Origin: Amycolatopsis anabasis
Lineage (GTDB): Bacteria; Actinomycetota; Actinomycetes; Mycobacteriales; Pseudonocardiaceae
NCBI RefSeq assembly: GCF_009765355.1
Contig: NZ_VTHK01000041.1
Coordinates: forward strand, 1-64,000
Reading direction: 5' to 3'
Length of the DNA stretch: 64,000 nt
Made by a program: the position numbers and the translations under genes. A model generated the notes under the pieces. The model had not been told where the DNA came from. It ran no database searches and saw nothing but the letters and a program-made list of their open reading frames with translations. Shown piece after piece: positions 33,810 through 43,482 of this stretch (the stretch's first letter is position 1; each line of letters begins with the position of its first letter).

Positions 33810-34853
33810 TCAGATACCGAACTCGGACCTGCGCGCGCGGCGCCGGCTGCGCAGCAGGCTGTCCACCGCGACGGCGAGCAGCACGACGGTTCCGCTGGCG
33901 AACGAACTCCAGTTCGCCGGGATGCTGAAGTAGACGAGCCCGCTGGACACCACGCTGAGCAGCACCGCGCCGAACACCGCGCCGACCACCGTCGCGCTGC
34001 CGCCGCGCAGGGGCGTCCCGCCGATCACCGCGGCCGCGATGGCCTGCAGTTCCAGGCCGGTGCCCACATTCGGGTCACCGGAGGTGAAGAACGCCAGCCC
34101 CAGCACACCGGCCAGCCCGGCGAGCCCGCCGACCAGGACGAGCACCGCCAGCCGGGTGCGGGGCGTGGAGATCCCGGAGAACGTGGCCGCCTCCGGATTG
34201 GAGCCGATCGACCGGACCCGGTAGCCGAACGGCGTCAGCCGGAGCACGACCGTGAGCGCCACGGTGACCACGATCAGCGTCCACACCCCGAACGGCAGGC
34301 CGAGCACGGTGCCCCCGACCACGGTGAAGAACGGCGCGTCCAGCGGCAGCCCGGTGACCTGCTGACCGTTGCTCAGCGCGAGCGCGAGGCCCCGGAAGAC
34401 CTGCATGGTGGCGAGCGTGGCGACGATCGCCGGGATCGCGACCAACTGCACGATCAGCGCGTTCACCAGCCCCAGCACCGCCCCGAGCACGATCCCCGCG
34501 GCCGCCGCGAGCCACGGGTTCACCCCGGACCGCATCAGCAGGCCGGACGCGATCAGCGACAGCGCGAAGTTCGCGCTCACCGACAGATCGATTTCCCGCA
34601 TGGACAGCAGGAACGACATCCCGGCGGCGAGCAGGGCGACGTAGACCGAACTCTGCAGCACATCCCGCAACTGGCCGGGGTTGAAGAAGCCGGGTTGCAG
34701 GATCCCGGTCAGCAGCACCAGCACGACCAACGCTGCGAACACGCTGCTGGAATCGGCCTGCAGCACGCGTCGCAGCAGGCCGTTCGCGGGGGCGGTCTCC
34801 GGGCGCGTGTCCGGGGTCGTCGCCGTCTCCGCACGCGTCAGCCGGTCGGTCAT
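33810..34853 (-). CDS. Sugar ABC transporter permease (RbsC type)
   Basis: 347 residues, eight to ten membrane helices. M-R-E-I-D-L-S-V after helix 2 and G-L-V-N-A-L-I-V are RbsC family signatures, and N-P-E-A-A-T-F-S-G-I is the cytoplasmic loop that meets the ATPase. It is the promoter-proximal gene of the sugar transport operon. It is divergent from an SDR gene at 35037, separated by about 180 bp that should hold both promoters; I see no clear operator there. Confidence 0.92.
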   Translation of the reverse strand: MTDRLTRAETATTPDTRPETAPANGLLRRVLQADSSSVFAALVVLVLLTGILQPGFFNPGQLRDVLQSSVYVALLAAGMSFLLSMREIDLSVSANFALSLIASGLLMRSGVNPWLAAAAGIVLGAVLGLVNALIVQLVAIPAIVATLATMQVFRGLALALSNGQQVTGLPLDAPFFTVVGGTVLGLPFGVWTLIVVTVALTVVLRLTPFGYRVRSIGSNPEAATFSGISTPRTRLAVLVLVGGLAGLAGVLGLAFFTSGDPNVGTGLELQAIAAAVIGGTPLRGGSATVVGAVFGAVLLSVVSSGLVYFSIPANWSSFASGTVVLLAVAVDSLLRSRRRARRSEFGI

Positions 34854-35036
34854 CGCGCCTCCTCGCTCGCTCGTCTGGCGGGTGTGGGGAACAGCGTGCG
34901 GCCCGGCGCTGGACGCGACTTGTCTGTGTGTGCACTCTCCTTGTCGGGCAGCTCACGAACTACGATCCGGCGCGGGGTGGCCGGCGTGCCGACCGGCTAC
35001 CGTCGGTTTTTCCCGGCCGAGGAAGGAAGATCTACT

Positions 35037-35858
35037 GTGGACAATTCTCGGCTCGCGGGGAAGGTCGCCGTGATCACCGGCGGCGGCACGGGAATCGGCG
35101 CGGCCGCGGCGCGGCGGTTCGCCGCCGAAGGCGCCGACGTGGTGCTCGTCGGCCGCCGGGAGGCGCCGCTGCGGGCGGTCGCCGGGGAACTGGGGGAGCG
35201 GGGGATGGCGCTCGCCGCGGACGTCACCGACCGGGTCGCGGTGCGGGCCGCCCTCGACGCGGTCGCCGAGCGCTTCGGTGGTCCGGACATCGTGGTGGCC
35301 AACGCGGGCGGGCACGGACTCGGCGCCGCGGGGGAGATGACCGACGAGGATTGGCGGCGCGGCCTGCACGCCAACCTGGACACCGCCTTCGTCACCATTC
35401 GCGAGGCGCTGCCCGCGCTGGAACGGCGGCGCGGCAACGTCGTCGTGGTCTCCTCGATCGCCGGGCTGGCCGCCGGGCCGCGCGCGTGCGGGTACGTGAC
35501 CGCCAAGCACGCGCTGATCGGGCTGACCCGGTCGCTGGCCCGCGACTACGGCCGGGCCGGGGTGCGGGTCAACGCGGTGTGCCCGGGCTGGGTGCGCACG
35601 CCGATGGCCGACGGGGAGATGGACGAGCTCGCCGCGGACCGCGGGATCGGCCGAGAGGAGGCCTACGCCCTGGTCACCCGGCACACCCCGCTCGGGCGAC
35701 CGGCCGAAGCCGAGGAGATCGCCGCGGTGATCGCCTTCCTCGCGTCCCCGGACGCTTCGGCCATGACCGGTGCGGTGCTGGTCGCCGACTCCGGCGCCGG
35801 GGCGGTCGACCTGCCCACCATCGCGTTCGACGAGGACGCCGGGCGGGCCCCTGCCTGA
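35037..35858 (+). CDS. SDR family NAD(P)-dependent oxidoreductase
   Basis: 273 residues of a classical short-chain dehydrogenase. Nucleotide loop T-G-G-G-T-G-I-G at 14-21, N-A-G at 89-91, catalytic Ser139/140, Tyr153 and Lys157 (Y-V-T-A-K). All catalytic residues are present. GTG start with GAGGAAGGAAG upstream. Divergent from the ribose-type ABC operon, which suggests that it oxidises or reduces the imported sugar or polyol. Cofactor preference cannot be assigned with confidence. Confidence 0.9.
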   Translation: MDNSRLAGKVAVITGGGTGIGAAAARRFAAEGADVVLVGRREAPLRAVAGELGERGMALAADVTDRVAVRAALDAVAERFGGPDIVVANAGGHGLGAAGEMTDEDWRRGLHANLDTAFVTIREALPALERRRGNVVVVSSIAGLAAGPRACGYVTAKHALIGLTRSLARDYGRAGVRVNAVCPGWVRTPMADGEMDELAADRGIGREEAYALVTRHTPLGRPAEAEEIAAVIAFLASPDASAMTGAVLVADSGAGAVDLPTIAFDEDAGRAPA

Positions 35859-36055
35859 GCCGTGCTTCCCCGCCCGGCCGGTTCAGCATGCTCGCCGAAC
35901 GTGCCGAGTGCGCCGTTTCCCAGAGATTGATACGCCGTTTTCGCGGCGGGCTTGCCGTGCGATCGTGAAGAAAGCCTGGGGATTGGGCGCGAAGCGGTGA
36001 ATCCCGCGCGCGCACCGCCGGGAAGATTCCGCCTGGAATTCGGAAAAGGAGCCCG

Positions 36056-36996
36056 GTGACGTCTACGTCTCAAGTGCCGTGGTCCGTGCTGGACCGCTCG
36101 GAAACCGAACCCGAAGACCTGCGGGTCGTCCCCGCGCGCCACCCGTTGCGCTGGCTGGCCACCGCGGTCGTGCTGGTCCTGCTCGCCATGGCGGTCCACG
36201 CCCTGATCACCAACCGCGCGTGGGACTGGCCGACCTTCGGGCAGTTCCTGTTCTACGACTCGGTGCTGGCCGCGGTCGCGCTCACCCTCGAGCTGACGTT
36301 GTTCGGCGTGGTCGCGGGATTCCTGCTCGGCACCGTGCTGGCGCTCATGCGGCTGTCCCGCAGCCGGTTGCTGCAGGCCGTCAGCTGGGCCTACACGTGG
36401 GTTTTCCGTTCCGTGCCGCTGATCCTGCAGCTGCTCTTCTGGTACAACCTGGCGATCCTGTACAACCAGATCTCGTTCGGTGTCCCGTTCGGACCGTCGT
36501 TCTTCGCGGTGGACACGATGTCGCTGGTGCCGCCGTTCCTCGCCGCCGGGCTCGGTCTCGCGTTGCACCAGGCCGCCTATGCCGGGGAGATCGTGCGAGC
36601 CGGTTTCCTCTCGGTCGACCAGGGGCAGCGGGAAGCCGCCGCGGCACTCGGGATTCCCGCCGGGCGGCAGATCCGGCGGATCGTGCTGCCGCAGGCGATG
36701 CGGTCGATCATCCCCACCGCGGCCAACGAGATCATCGGCATGGTCAAGGGCACCTCGGTGGTCTACATCATGGCGCTGCCCGAACTCTTCTACCAGGTGC
36801 AGGTGATCTACACCCGCAACGGCCGGGTGATCCCGCTGCTGCTCGTCGCCACCGCGTGGTACCTCGCGCTGACCACGGTCCTGTCGATCATCCAGTACTA
36901 CGTGGAGCGGCACTACGCCCGGGGCGCCCTGCGCGCGCTGCCACCGACGCCGTGGCAGCGAGTCCGGAGTTTCGCCGCGGCGGTGCGGAGCGGCCG

Positions 36997-37000
<4 letters not shown>
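36056..37000 (+). CDS. Amino-acid ABC transporter permease (HisM/GlnP type)
   Basis: 314 residues. After a cytosolic N-terminus of about 30 residues comes one helix, then the typical polar-amino-acid permease core with the E-A-A loop (Q-R-E-A-A-A-A-L-G-I-P-A-G). A-G-E-I-V-R-A-G precedes that loop, and V-K-G-T-S-V-V-Y-I lies near the C-terminal helices. GTG start with GGAAAAGGAGCC upstream. It opens a permease-ATPase-binding protein operon; the ATPase start overlaps its stop (ATGA). Confidence 0.92.
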
Positions 37001-37761
<761 letters not shown>

Positions 37762-37779
37762 GGACAGACAGGAGACTCC

Positions 37780-38736
37780 GTGTTCAAGGCAAGAATGGCC
37801 GCTTTCGTCGTGCTCGCCGCACTCCTGGCGGTGACCGGCTGCGGCGCCGGGGCGTCCACAACGGACAGTGCCGCGCCGAACGCGGGAGTGAAGATCAACA
37901 CCAAACCGGACCAGCACCGGGAGCGCGCGCAGCGGGTCGACGAGATCGCGAAGCTGGTGCCCGAACCGATCCGCGCCCAGGGCGCGCTGGTGGTCGGCAC
38001 GACCGGGAACACCACACCGCCGCTGTCCTTCCGCGCGGACGACGACCGCACGATCATCGGCGTGGAGCCCGATATCGCGCAGCTGGTCGCCGACGTCCTC
38101 GGCCTGCGGCTCGACCTGCGGGCCACCTCCTGGGAGAACCTCTTCCTCTCCGTCGAGACCGGCCAGTACACCGCCGGGTTCTCCAACATCACGGTCACCG
38201 AGGAGCGCAAGGACAAGTACGACTTCGCCGGCTACCGCAAGGACACCATCGCGTTCGAGGTGCGCGAGGACCGGGACCTGACCGTCTCCGGGCCCGCGGA
38301 CCTGGCCGGGCTGCGGGTCGGCGTTTCGGCGGCCACGAACCAGGAGCAGATCCTGCTGCGCTGGGACGAGCGGAACAAGGCCGCCGGGCTGTCGCCGATC
38401 CAGTTCCAGTACTACCCGAACTCCAACGACTACTACCTCGCCCTGCGGTCCGGCCGGATCGACACCTACGTCGGGCCCAACCCGGGCGCGGCCTACCACG
38501 CCGCGGTCACCGGGGAGTCCAAAGTGGTCGGTACGGTGTCCGGTGGGGGCGACGTGCCCGCCGAGATCGCGGCGATGACGAAGAAGGGCAACGGCCTGGC
38601 CGAGGCGTTGCGGCGCGCGCTGGCCGTCGTCATCGGCAACGGCCAGTACGCCGAGGTGCTGCGCCGGTGGGACCTGGCGAGCGAGGCGGTGCCCGAGTCG
38701 AGGGTCAACCCGCCCGGGCTGCCCCGGCAGAAATAA
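37780..38736 (+). CDS. Amino-acid ABC transporter substrate-binding lipoprotein
   Basis: 318 residues, family 3 solute-binding protein. Lipobox L-A-V-T-G-C with Cys21. The domain starts near G-A-L-V-V-G-T-T-G-N-T and continues with E-P-D-I-A-Q-L-V and the hinge region E-E-R-K-D-K-Y-D-F-A. GTG start with GACAGGAGAC upstream. It completes the amino-acid uptake operon. The D-F-A-G-Y-R-K-D rather than D-F-S-x-P-Y in the ligand loop suggests an unusual ligand. Confidence 0.9.
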   Translation: MFKARMAAFVVLAALLAVTGCGAGASTTDSAAPNAGVKINTKPDQHRERAQRVDEIAKLVPEPIRAQGALVVGTTGNTTPPLSFRADDDRTIIGVEPDIAQLVADVLGLRLDLRATSWENLFLSVETGQYTAGFSNITVTEERKDKYDFAGYRKDTIAFEVREDRDLTVSGPADLAGLRVGVSAATNQEQILLRWDERNKAAGLSPIQFQYYPNSNDYYLALRSGRIDTYVGPNPGAAYHAAVTGESKVVGTVSGGGDVPAEIAAMTKKGNGLAEALRRALAVVIGNGQYAEVLRRWDLASEAVPESRVNPPGLPRQK

Positions 38737-38785
38737 CGGCTCCCGCCATCGCCTTCGACGCCGAGGCCGCTGTAGTCTCCGAAGC

Positions 38786-39646
38786 GTGAAGATTCTCGGC
38801 AAGCGCATCCTGGCGGGCGTTTTCTGCATCGCATTCCTCACCGCCGCGACACCGGCGGCGCAGGCGGACACCGCACCGGTGCACCGGGGCGGCTCGGCGG
38901 TCGAGGAGACCGCGGCCGGATTTCCCCCGGAGCTGCGCCTGCGCATCGCGGCGGCCGAGGCCTACGCGAGCAGCCGCCCGGGCTTCGCCGGAATCGTGGT
39001 GCGCGACCGGAAGACCGGCGCTTCCTGGCACAACCCGCACTCGAAGACGCTCATCTGGGCGTGCTCCACGCCGAAGCTCGCCATGGTGGTCGACCTGTTG
39101 CTGCGCGACGACTCCGGCGCCATTCGCCTGACGGACGAAGACCGCGCGCTGATGCACGCGATGCTGAACTCCAGCGACAACGACGCGGCGCACACGCTGT
39201 GGAACCGCTACGGCGGTGAGGACTTCGCGACCCGCTTCCCGTCCTACGGGATGACCGACATGCGGTTCACCGATCAGCATCCGCACCACTGGGGATGGAT
39301 CCTCACCACGGCGGACGACCTCGATCGCCTGATGAACTACGTGCTGGAGCGCATGCCCGCCCGGCACCGGGAGTACCTCGTCGGCGAGATGCGTTCGGTC
39401 GACGTGAACCAGCAGTGGGGCGTCTGGGGCGCGGGGGAGGCCGCGAAACCGGGGAACAAGAACGGCTGGGCGGACGACAACGACGACGGTTCCTGGCTGA
39501 TGAACTCGGTGGGCTTCGTCGGCCCGGACGAGCGCTACACCGTCGCCATCATGAACAACACCCAGGTGGTCGAGGGCGGTTACGACGTCGGCAAGGAAAC
39601 GACCACGAAGATCAGCGAACTCCTCTTCAAGGGTTACTTCCGCTGA
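38786..39646 (+). CDS. Exported class A beta-lactamase-fold protein
   Basis: 286 residues. Signal peptide 1-27 (A-A-Q-A). The active-site motifs of class A enzymes are in order: S94-T-P-K97, S130-D-N132 and K225-N-G227. The last is normally K-T-G or K-S-G. I see no clear omega-loop Glu-166 equivalent. It may be a D,D-peptidase-like or non-lactamase relative rather than a resistance enzyme. GTG start, 49 nt after the amino-acid transporter operon. Its 3' end overlaps the convergent S58 peptidase gene by 13 nt. Confidence 0.72.
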   Translation: MKILGKRILAGVFCIAFLTAATPAAQADTAPVHRGGSAVEETAAGFPPELRLRIAAAEAYASSRPGFAGIVVRDRKTGASWHNPHSKTLIWACSTPKLAMVVDLLLRDDSGAIRLTDEDRALMHAMLNSSDNDAAHTLWNRYGGEDFATRFPSYGMTDMRFTDQHPHHWGWILTTADDLDRLMNYVLERMPARHREYLVGEMRSVDVNQQWGVWGAGEAAKPGNKNGWADDNDDGSWLMNSVGFVGPDERYTVAIMNNTQVVEGGYDVGKETTTKISELLFKGYFR

Positions 39647-40716
39647 AGCAACGCCGCCAGGCGGTCGACCGGCAGCGCGGGCGCCCGGTGGCCGTTCCGG
39701 CCGACCATCGGCTCGTTCGCGACCAGGGCGTTCAGCACAGCCTCCTCGACCACGTGCACCACGGCCTCGAAGAACGGATCGATCCGGCCCCACGGAACGA
39801 ACCGGAGGGATTCGTAGGCGGCCTCGGTGCTGACCGGGAACGTGCTGGTGAGCGCGCCGGGATTCGCGGTGGAGAAGGCCAGGAAGAGGTCGCCGGAGAA
39901 ATGGGAACCGGTGGTGCCGGTGCGGGCCAGGCCGAGCGGCACCCGCCGGGCCAGCGCCGCGCACTGCCCGGGCAGCAGCGGGGCGTCGGTGCCGAGGACC
40001 ACGATGACCGATCCGGACCCCGGCGGGGCCAGCCAGTTCCGGTCCTCCATCGGGTTGTCCCCGGCGAGTTCCGCCCCCACGCCGACCCCGGCCACGGTCA
40101 GTTCGCGCCGGGCGCCGAAGTTGGCCTGCACCAGCGCCCCCACGGTGTAGGCGTCCGCGCCGTAGGACACCACGCGGGAGGCCGTGCCGGTGCCGCCCTT
40201 GAAGCCGTAGCACATCATTCCGGTGCCGCCGCCGACCGAACCCTCCGCGATCGGGCCGCCGCGTGCCGCGTCGAGCGCCGCGCCCGCGTGCTCCGGGCGG
40301 ATCGTGGACGCGTTGACGTCGTTGAGGTAACCGTCCCAGGTCTCCGCGACGACCGGCAGCAGCCACTGGCTAGCGACGTCCGGCCGCTCGCGCACGACCC
40401 AGTCGATCACGCCGCGGTGGCACGGCCCGACCGCGTGGGTGTTGGTGAGCAGCACGGGCAGCCCGAGCGAACCGGTCTCCGCGAGCCAGGCGGTGCCGGT
40501 CATCTCCCCGTTGCCGTTGAGCGAGTACGTCCCCGCGGCGCACGGCTTCGCGAACCCGGCCCGGCCGCGGGGCAGGATCGCGGTGACGCCGGTGCGCGCC
40601 GATTCGCCCTCGACGAGGGTCGTGTAGCCGACCTCGACCCCGGGCACGTCGGTGATCGCGTTGGCGGGACCGGTCTCGCCGGGCAGCGGTATGCCGAGTT
40701 CGCGGGCGCGGGTCAT
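39634..40716 (-). CDS. S58 (DmpA/P1) family self-processing aminopeptidase
   Basis: 360 residues. K-G-G-T-G-T-A-S-R at about 173-181 and G-S-V-I-V-V-L-G-T-D-A-P-L at about 235-247 are family hallmarks. By comparison with DmpA, autocleavage should occur between Gly235 and Ser236, leaving Ser236 as the N-terminal nucleophile. Relatives release N-terminal D- or L-amino acids or beta-amino acids from amides and peptides. Its ATG overlaps the stop of the TetR gene (ATGA), and an APC permease is divergent, so the three may form an amino-acid-amide or peptide use unit. Confidence 0.9.
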   Translation of the reverse strand: MTRARELGIPLPGETGPANAITDVPGVEVGYTTLVEGESARTGVTAILPRGRAGFAKPCAAGTYSLNGNGEMTGTAWLAETGSLGLPVLLTNTHAVGPCHRGVIDWVVRERPDVASQWLLPVVAETWDGYLNDVNASTIRPEHAGAALDAARGGPIAEGSVGGGTGMMCYGFKGGTGTASRVVSYGADAYTVGALVQANFGARRELTVAGVGVGAELAGDNPMEDRNWLAPPGSGSVIVVLGTDAPLLPGQCAALARRVPLGLARTGTTGSHFSGDLFLAFSTANPGALTSTFPVSTEAAYESLRFVPWGRIDPFFEAVVHVVEEAVLNALVANEPMVGRNGHRAPALPVDRLAALLQRK

Positions 40717-41324
40717 CGGTTGCCCTCCAGTGCGCAGCGGGTGGCGGAGGCCGCGTAGGCGCGGATCATCGCCTCGGCGGTCGCGGCGTCGACGCTCGGC
40801 ACCGCCATGGTGACGTGCAGGCCGTACCCGTCCTCCAGGGTCACCAGGTTGCGGGCGATGGTGAGCGGATCGGTGACCAGGTCGAACGTCCCGGCCGCCG
40901 CGCCCGCTTCGAGGATGCCCGAGTAGATGCGGACCTGCCGCTCGTACAGGGCGATGTGCTGCGCCGCGTAGGCCGGATCGCGCCGCGCGATCGTGCCCAG
41001 TTCGTAGAGCAGGACGCAGAGTTCGTCGTCCGGTCCGGTCGGCAGGCCGCTGTGGATCACGCCGAGCAGGCGGCGCCGGGGATCGGCTTGTGCCCGTGCC
41101 GCTTCCTCGCGTGCCGCGCAGAAGCGGTCGACCGCCTCCCGCTGCACCTCGTGCAGCAGGTCGACCAGGGTCGGGAAGTAGTAGAGGACCGAGCCGGACG
41201 ACATCCCGGCGCGATCCGCGATGTCGCGCAGGCGGAGGTTGAGCACCCCGCGCTCGATCACCGCGCGCCGCGCGACTTCGACCAGTTCGGCCCGGCGTTC
41301 CGGTGCCCGGTTAGGACGTGCCAT
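40713..41324 (-). CDS. TetR family transcriptional regulator
   Basis: 203 residues. HTH at about 25-50 (L-R-L-R-D-I-A-D-R-A-G-M-S-S-G-S-V-L-Y-Y-F). The C-terminal ligand-binding domain is of the AcrR/BetI-like kind. Start ATG 41322-41324; the ATG at 41331-41333 is an alternative. It is co-transcribed with the S58 peptidase and divergent from the APC transporter gene, which it probably represses. A short palindrome, CATTC-TTC-GAATG (41331-41343), overlaps the alternative start and could be part of its operator. Confidence 0.87.
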   Translation of the reverse strand: MARPNRAPERRAELVEVARRAVIERGVLNLRLRDIADRAGMSSGSVLYYFPTLVDLLHEVQREAVDRFCAAREEAARAQADPRRRLLGVIHSGLPTGPDDELCVLLYELGTIARRDPAYAAQHIALYERQVRIYSGILEAGAAAGTFDLVTDPLTIARNLVTLEDGYGLHVTMAVPSVDAATAEAMIRAYAASATRCALEGNR

Positions 41325-41330
41325 GGTCCT

Positions 41331-41343
41331 CATTCTTCGAATG
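41331..41343. promoter_or_regulatory. Short palindrome, possible TetR operator
   Basis: CATTC and GAATG arms separated by TTC, in the 170-bp gap between the divergent tetR-like and APC permease genes. Weak evidence: the arms are only 5 bp and I see no second copy. Confidence 0.25.
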
Positions 41344-41495
41344 ACCTTCAAACAACGCAAGTCGCACGAGAGCCGAAACACAATCGTAACTGGCTTCTGG
41401 GTTGCAATCTCCGGGGTCGGGACCTTTGATACGGGAACCGCGCGGTTCGTCGAAGGGTATTCAAAGAACTCGGCCAGCCATCGGAGAGGATCATC

Positions 41496-42890
41496 ATGAC
41501 CGCTTCCGGCCAGACACCCGCCGCAACCCGCCCCGCCCTTCGCCGGGGCCTGAAAACCCTGGGCACCCTGCTCATCACGCTGTCCGCGATCAGCCCCGCG
41601 TCCTCGGTGTTCATCATCGCGCCCGGGGTCATCGGCGGGGCGGGCACCGGCGCGGTCTGGAGCTTCGTCGCCGCCGGGATCGTCGGGATCTTCATGGCGT
41701 TCGTGTACGCCGAGCTGTCCTCGGCCTTCCCGCTCGCCGGCGGCGAGTACGCCATCGCCGCCCGCACCCTCGGCCGCCTGCCCGGGTTCCTCGTGCTGGG
41801 CCTGATGATGGTCACCCAGCTGCTGATCGTCGCGGTCATCGCGCTCGGCGTCGGCACCTACCTGGCGGTGCTGTTCCCCGGTCTGCACGGCCCGACGGTC
41901 GCGGCCGTCACCTGCGTCGCCGCCGCGGTCACCGCGATCTTCGACATCCGGCTCAACGCCTGGGTGACCGGGATCTTCCTGGCCGTCGAGATGCTCGCCC
42001 TGCTCGTCGTGAGCGCGCTCGGGTTCGTGCGGCCCGCGCGGTCGCTCACCGATGTGCTCGTGCACCCCGTGGTGGCGGACGGCGCCGGGGTCGTCCCGGC
42101 CTCGATCGGGGTGATCGCCGTGGCCACCTCGGTGGCGATCTTCGCCTACAACGGCTACGGCTCGGCCGTCTACTTCGGGGAGGAGACCCGGGACGCGTCA
42201 CGCGGGATCGCCCGTGCCATCCTCTGGGCACTGGGCATCACCGTGCTCGCCGAACTCGTGCCGGTGACCGCCGTGCTGCTCGGCGCCCCCGATCTCGGCG
42301 CGCTGTTCGGCGCGGAGAACCTGATGTCGTACTTCCTGGGTGCGCGCGGCGGCGAAGCGCTCACCACCGCGGTCAGCCTGGCGGTCGCGCTGGCCATCAT
42401 CAACGCCGTGCTCGCGATCGTGCTGATCAGCTCGCGCATGGTGTTCAGCAGCGCGCGGGACGAGGCCTGGCCGGGGCCGGTGAACCGGGCGCTGGGCGCG
42501 CTCCACCCGAGGTTCGGCACCCCCTGGATGGCCACCCTGCTGACCGGCGCGGTCGGCGCGGCGCTGTGTTACGTCGACCCGGAACTGCTCCTGGTCGTCA
42601 CCGGCACCTCGATCGTCGCCGTGTACGCCACGCTCTGCGTCGCGTCGATCGCCGGGCGCCGCAACGGTTCCACCGCGGGCGGGGCCTACCGGATGCCGTG
42701 GTTCCCGGTGGCGCCCGTGCTCGCCCTGGCCGCGCTGGCCTACGTCGTCTACCAGAACGCGCTGGACGCGCGGATCGGCCGGCCCAGCCTGTTCGTCACC
42801 GCCGGGATCGTGCTGCTGGCGCTGCTCTACTACGTCGGCGTCCTGCGGCGCCGGGGTGAGTGGGTGCTGCGGGGTCCGGAGCCCGAATGA
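41496..42890 (+). CDS. APC-superfamily amino acid/polyamine permease
   Basis: 464 residues with 12 membrane helices. T-L-S-A-I-S-P-A-S-S-V-F in helix 1 and A-Y-N-G-Y-G-S-A-V-Y-F-G-E-E-T in helix 6 are APC signatures; the latter resembles eukaryote-type amino-acid transporters and ethanolamine/GABA permeases. ATG with GGAGAGGATC upstream. Likely imports the product or substrate of the S58 peptidase across the divergent promoter. Confidence 0.9.
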   Translation: MTASGQTPAATRPALRRGLKTLGTLLITLSAISPASSVFIIAPGVIGGAGTGAVWSFVAAGIVGIFMAFVYAELSSAFPLAGGEYAIAARTLGRLPGFLVLGLMMVTQLLIVAVIALGVGTYLAVLFPGLHGPTVAAVTCVAAAVTAIFDIRLNAWVTGIFLAVEMLALLVVSALGFVRPARSLTDVLVHPVVADGAGVVPASIGVIAVATSVAIFAYNGYGSAVYFGEETRDASRGIARAILWALGITVLAELVPVTAVLLGAPDLGALFGAENLMSYFLGARGGEALTTAVSLAVALAIINAVLAIVLISSRMVFSSARDEAWPGPVNRALGALHPRFGTPWMATLLTGAVGAALCYVDPELLLVVTGTSIVAVYATLCVASIAGRRNGSTAGGAYRMPWFPVAPVLALAALAYVVYQNALDARIGRPSLFVTAGIVLLALLYYVGVLRRRGEWVLRGPEPE

Positions 42891-42892
42891 CG

Positions 42893-43300
42893 TCACTCGG
42901 CTTCGCGGCGCGCGCGGACGCGGCGATAGCTCCAGATCAGCAGCCCGAACAGGATCAGGCCGGAGAGGATGAGGCTCGAGCCCGCGCTCCACCCGCCGAA
43001 CGGCAGGCCGGGCACGACTCCCCACACGATCCCCGCGCCGATGAGCGCCAGCCCGGCGAGCACCGAGCCGGCGATGCGCAGGGGAGAGGAGACGCTGTCC
43101 TCGGCCGCCTTCATGGCGCGGTCGCGCACCGGGTCGACGTAGCGTTCCAGTGCGGGAAACTCCGAGGCGAGCACGATCAGCCCGGCGAGGACCAGCAGCA
43201 GGCCCGGCCCGGGCAGGACGAGCAGTGCGATCCCCACCAGGAGCAGGGCGGCGCCGATCACGCCGATGACCACCCGTTTCACCGGATTGCCCGTCGCCAC
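42893..43300 (-). CDS. PGPGW-family small membrane protein
   Basis: 135 residues with four hydrophobic segments in two pairs. V-L-P-G-P-G-L-L-L-V-L-A-G-L is the PGPGW/TIGR02611-type motif. GTG start at 43298-43300 has GAGAGGGAGG upstream; earlier in-frame starts would add a long Arg-rich region that overlaps the divergent gene. Function unknown; it ends 3 nt before the stop of the convergent permease gene. Confidence 0.78.
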   Translation of the reverse strand: MATGNPVKRVVIGVIGAALLLVGIALLVLPGPGLLLVLAGLIVLASEFPALERYVDPVRDRAMKAAEDSVSSPLRIAGSVLAGLALIGAGIVWGVVPGLPFGGWSAGSSLILSGLILFGLLIWSYRRVRARREAE

Positions 43301-43482
43301 GGCCGCCTCCCTCTCGTCTTCGCCGTTAGTAGCCGATCGAACCATCGAACCGGTGCGGGACACGCCGGAGAAGTCCAGGATCCCCCGGTCGGTCGGCGGG
43401 GTCGATTCCCGCCGACGGGCGGGGCGGCCGCGGCCACCCGACCGGTAGGCCGTCACGGGCGGGCACCGGAAACCTGAACGGC

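Noticed and set aside
38786..39646. Naming the gene a beta-lactamase resistance determinant
   Set aside because: Third motif is K-N-G and the Glu needed for deacylation is not evident.
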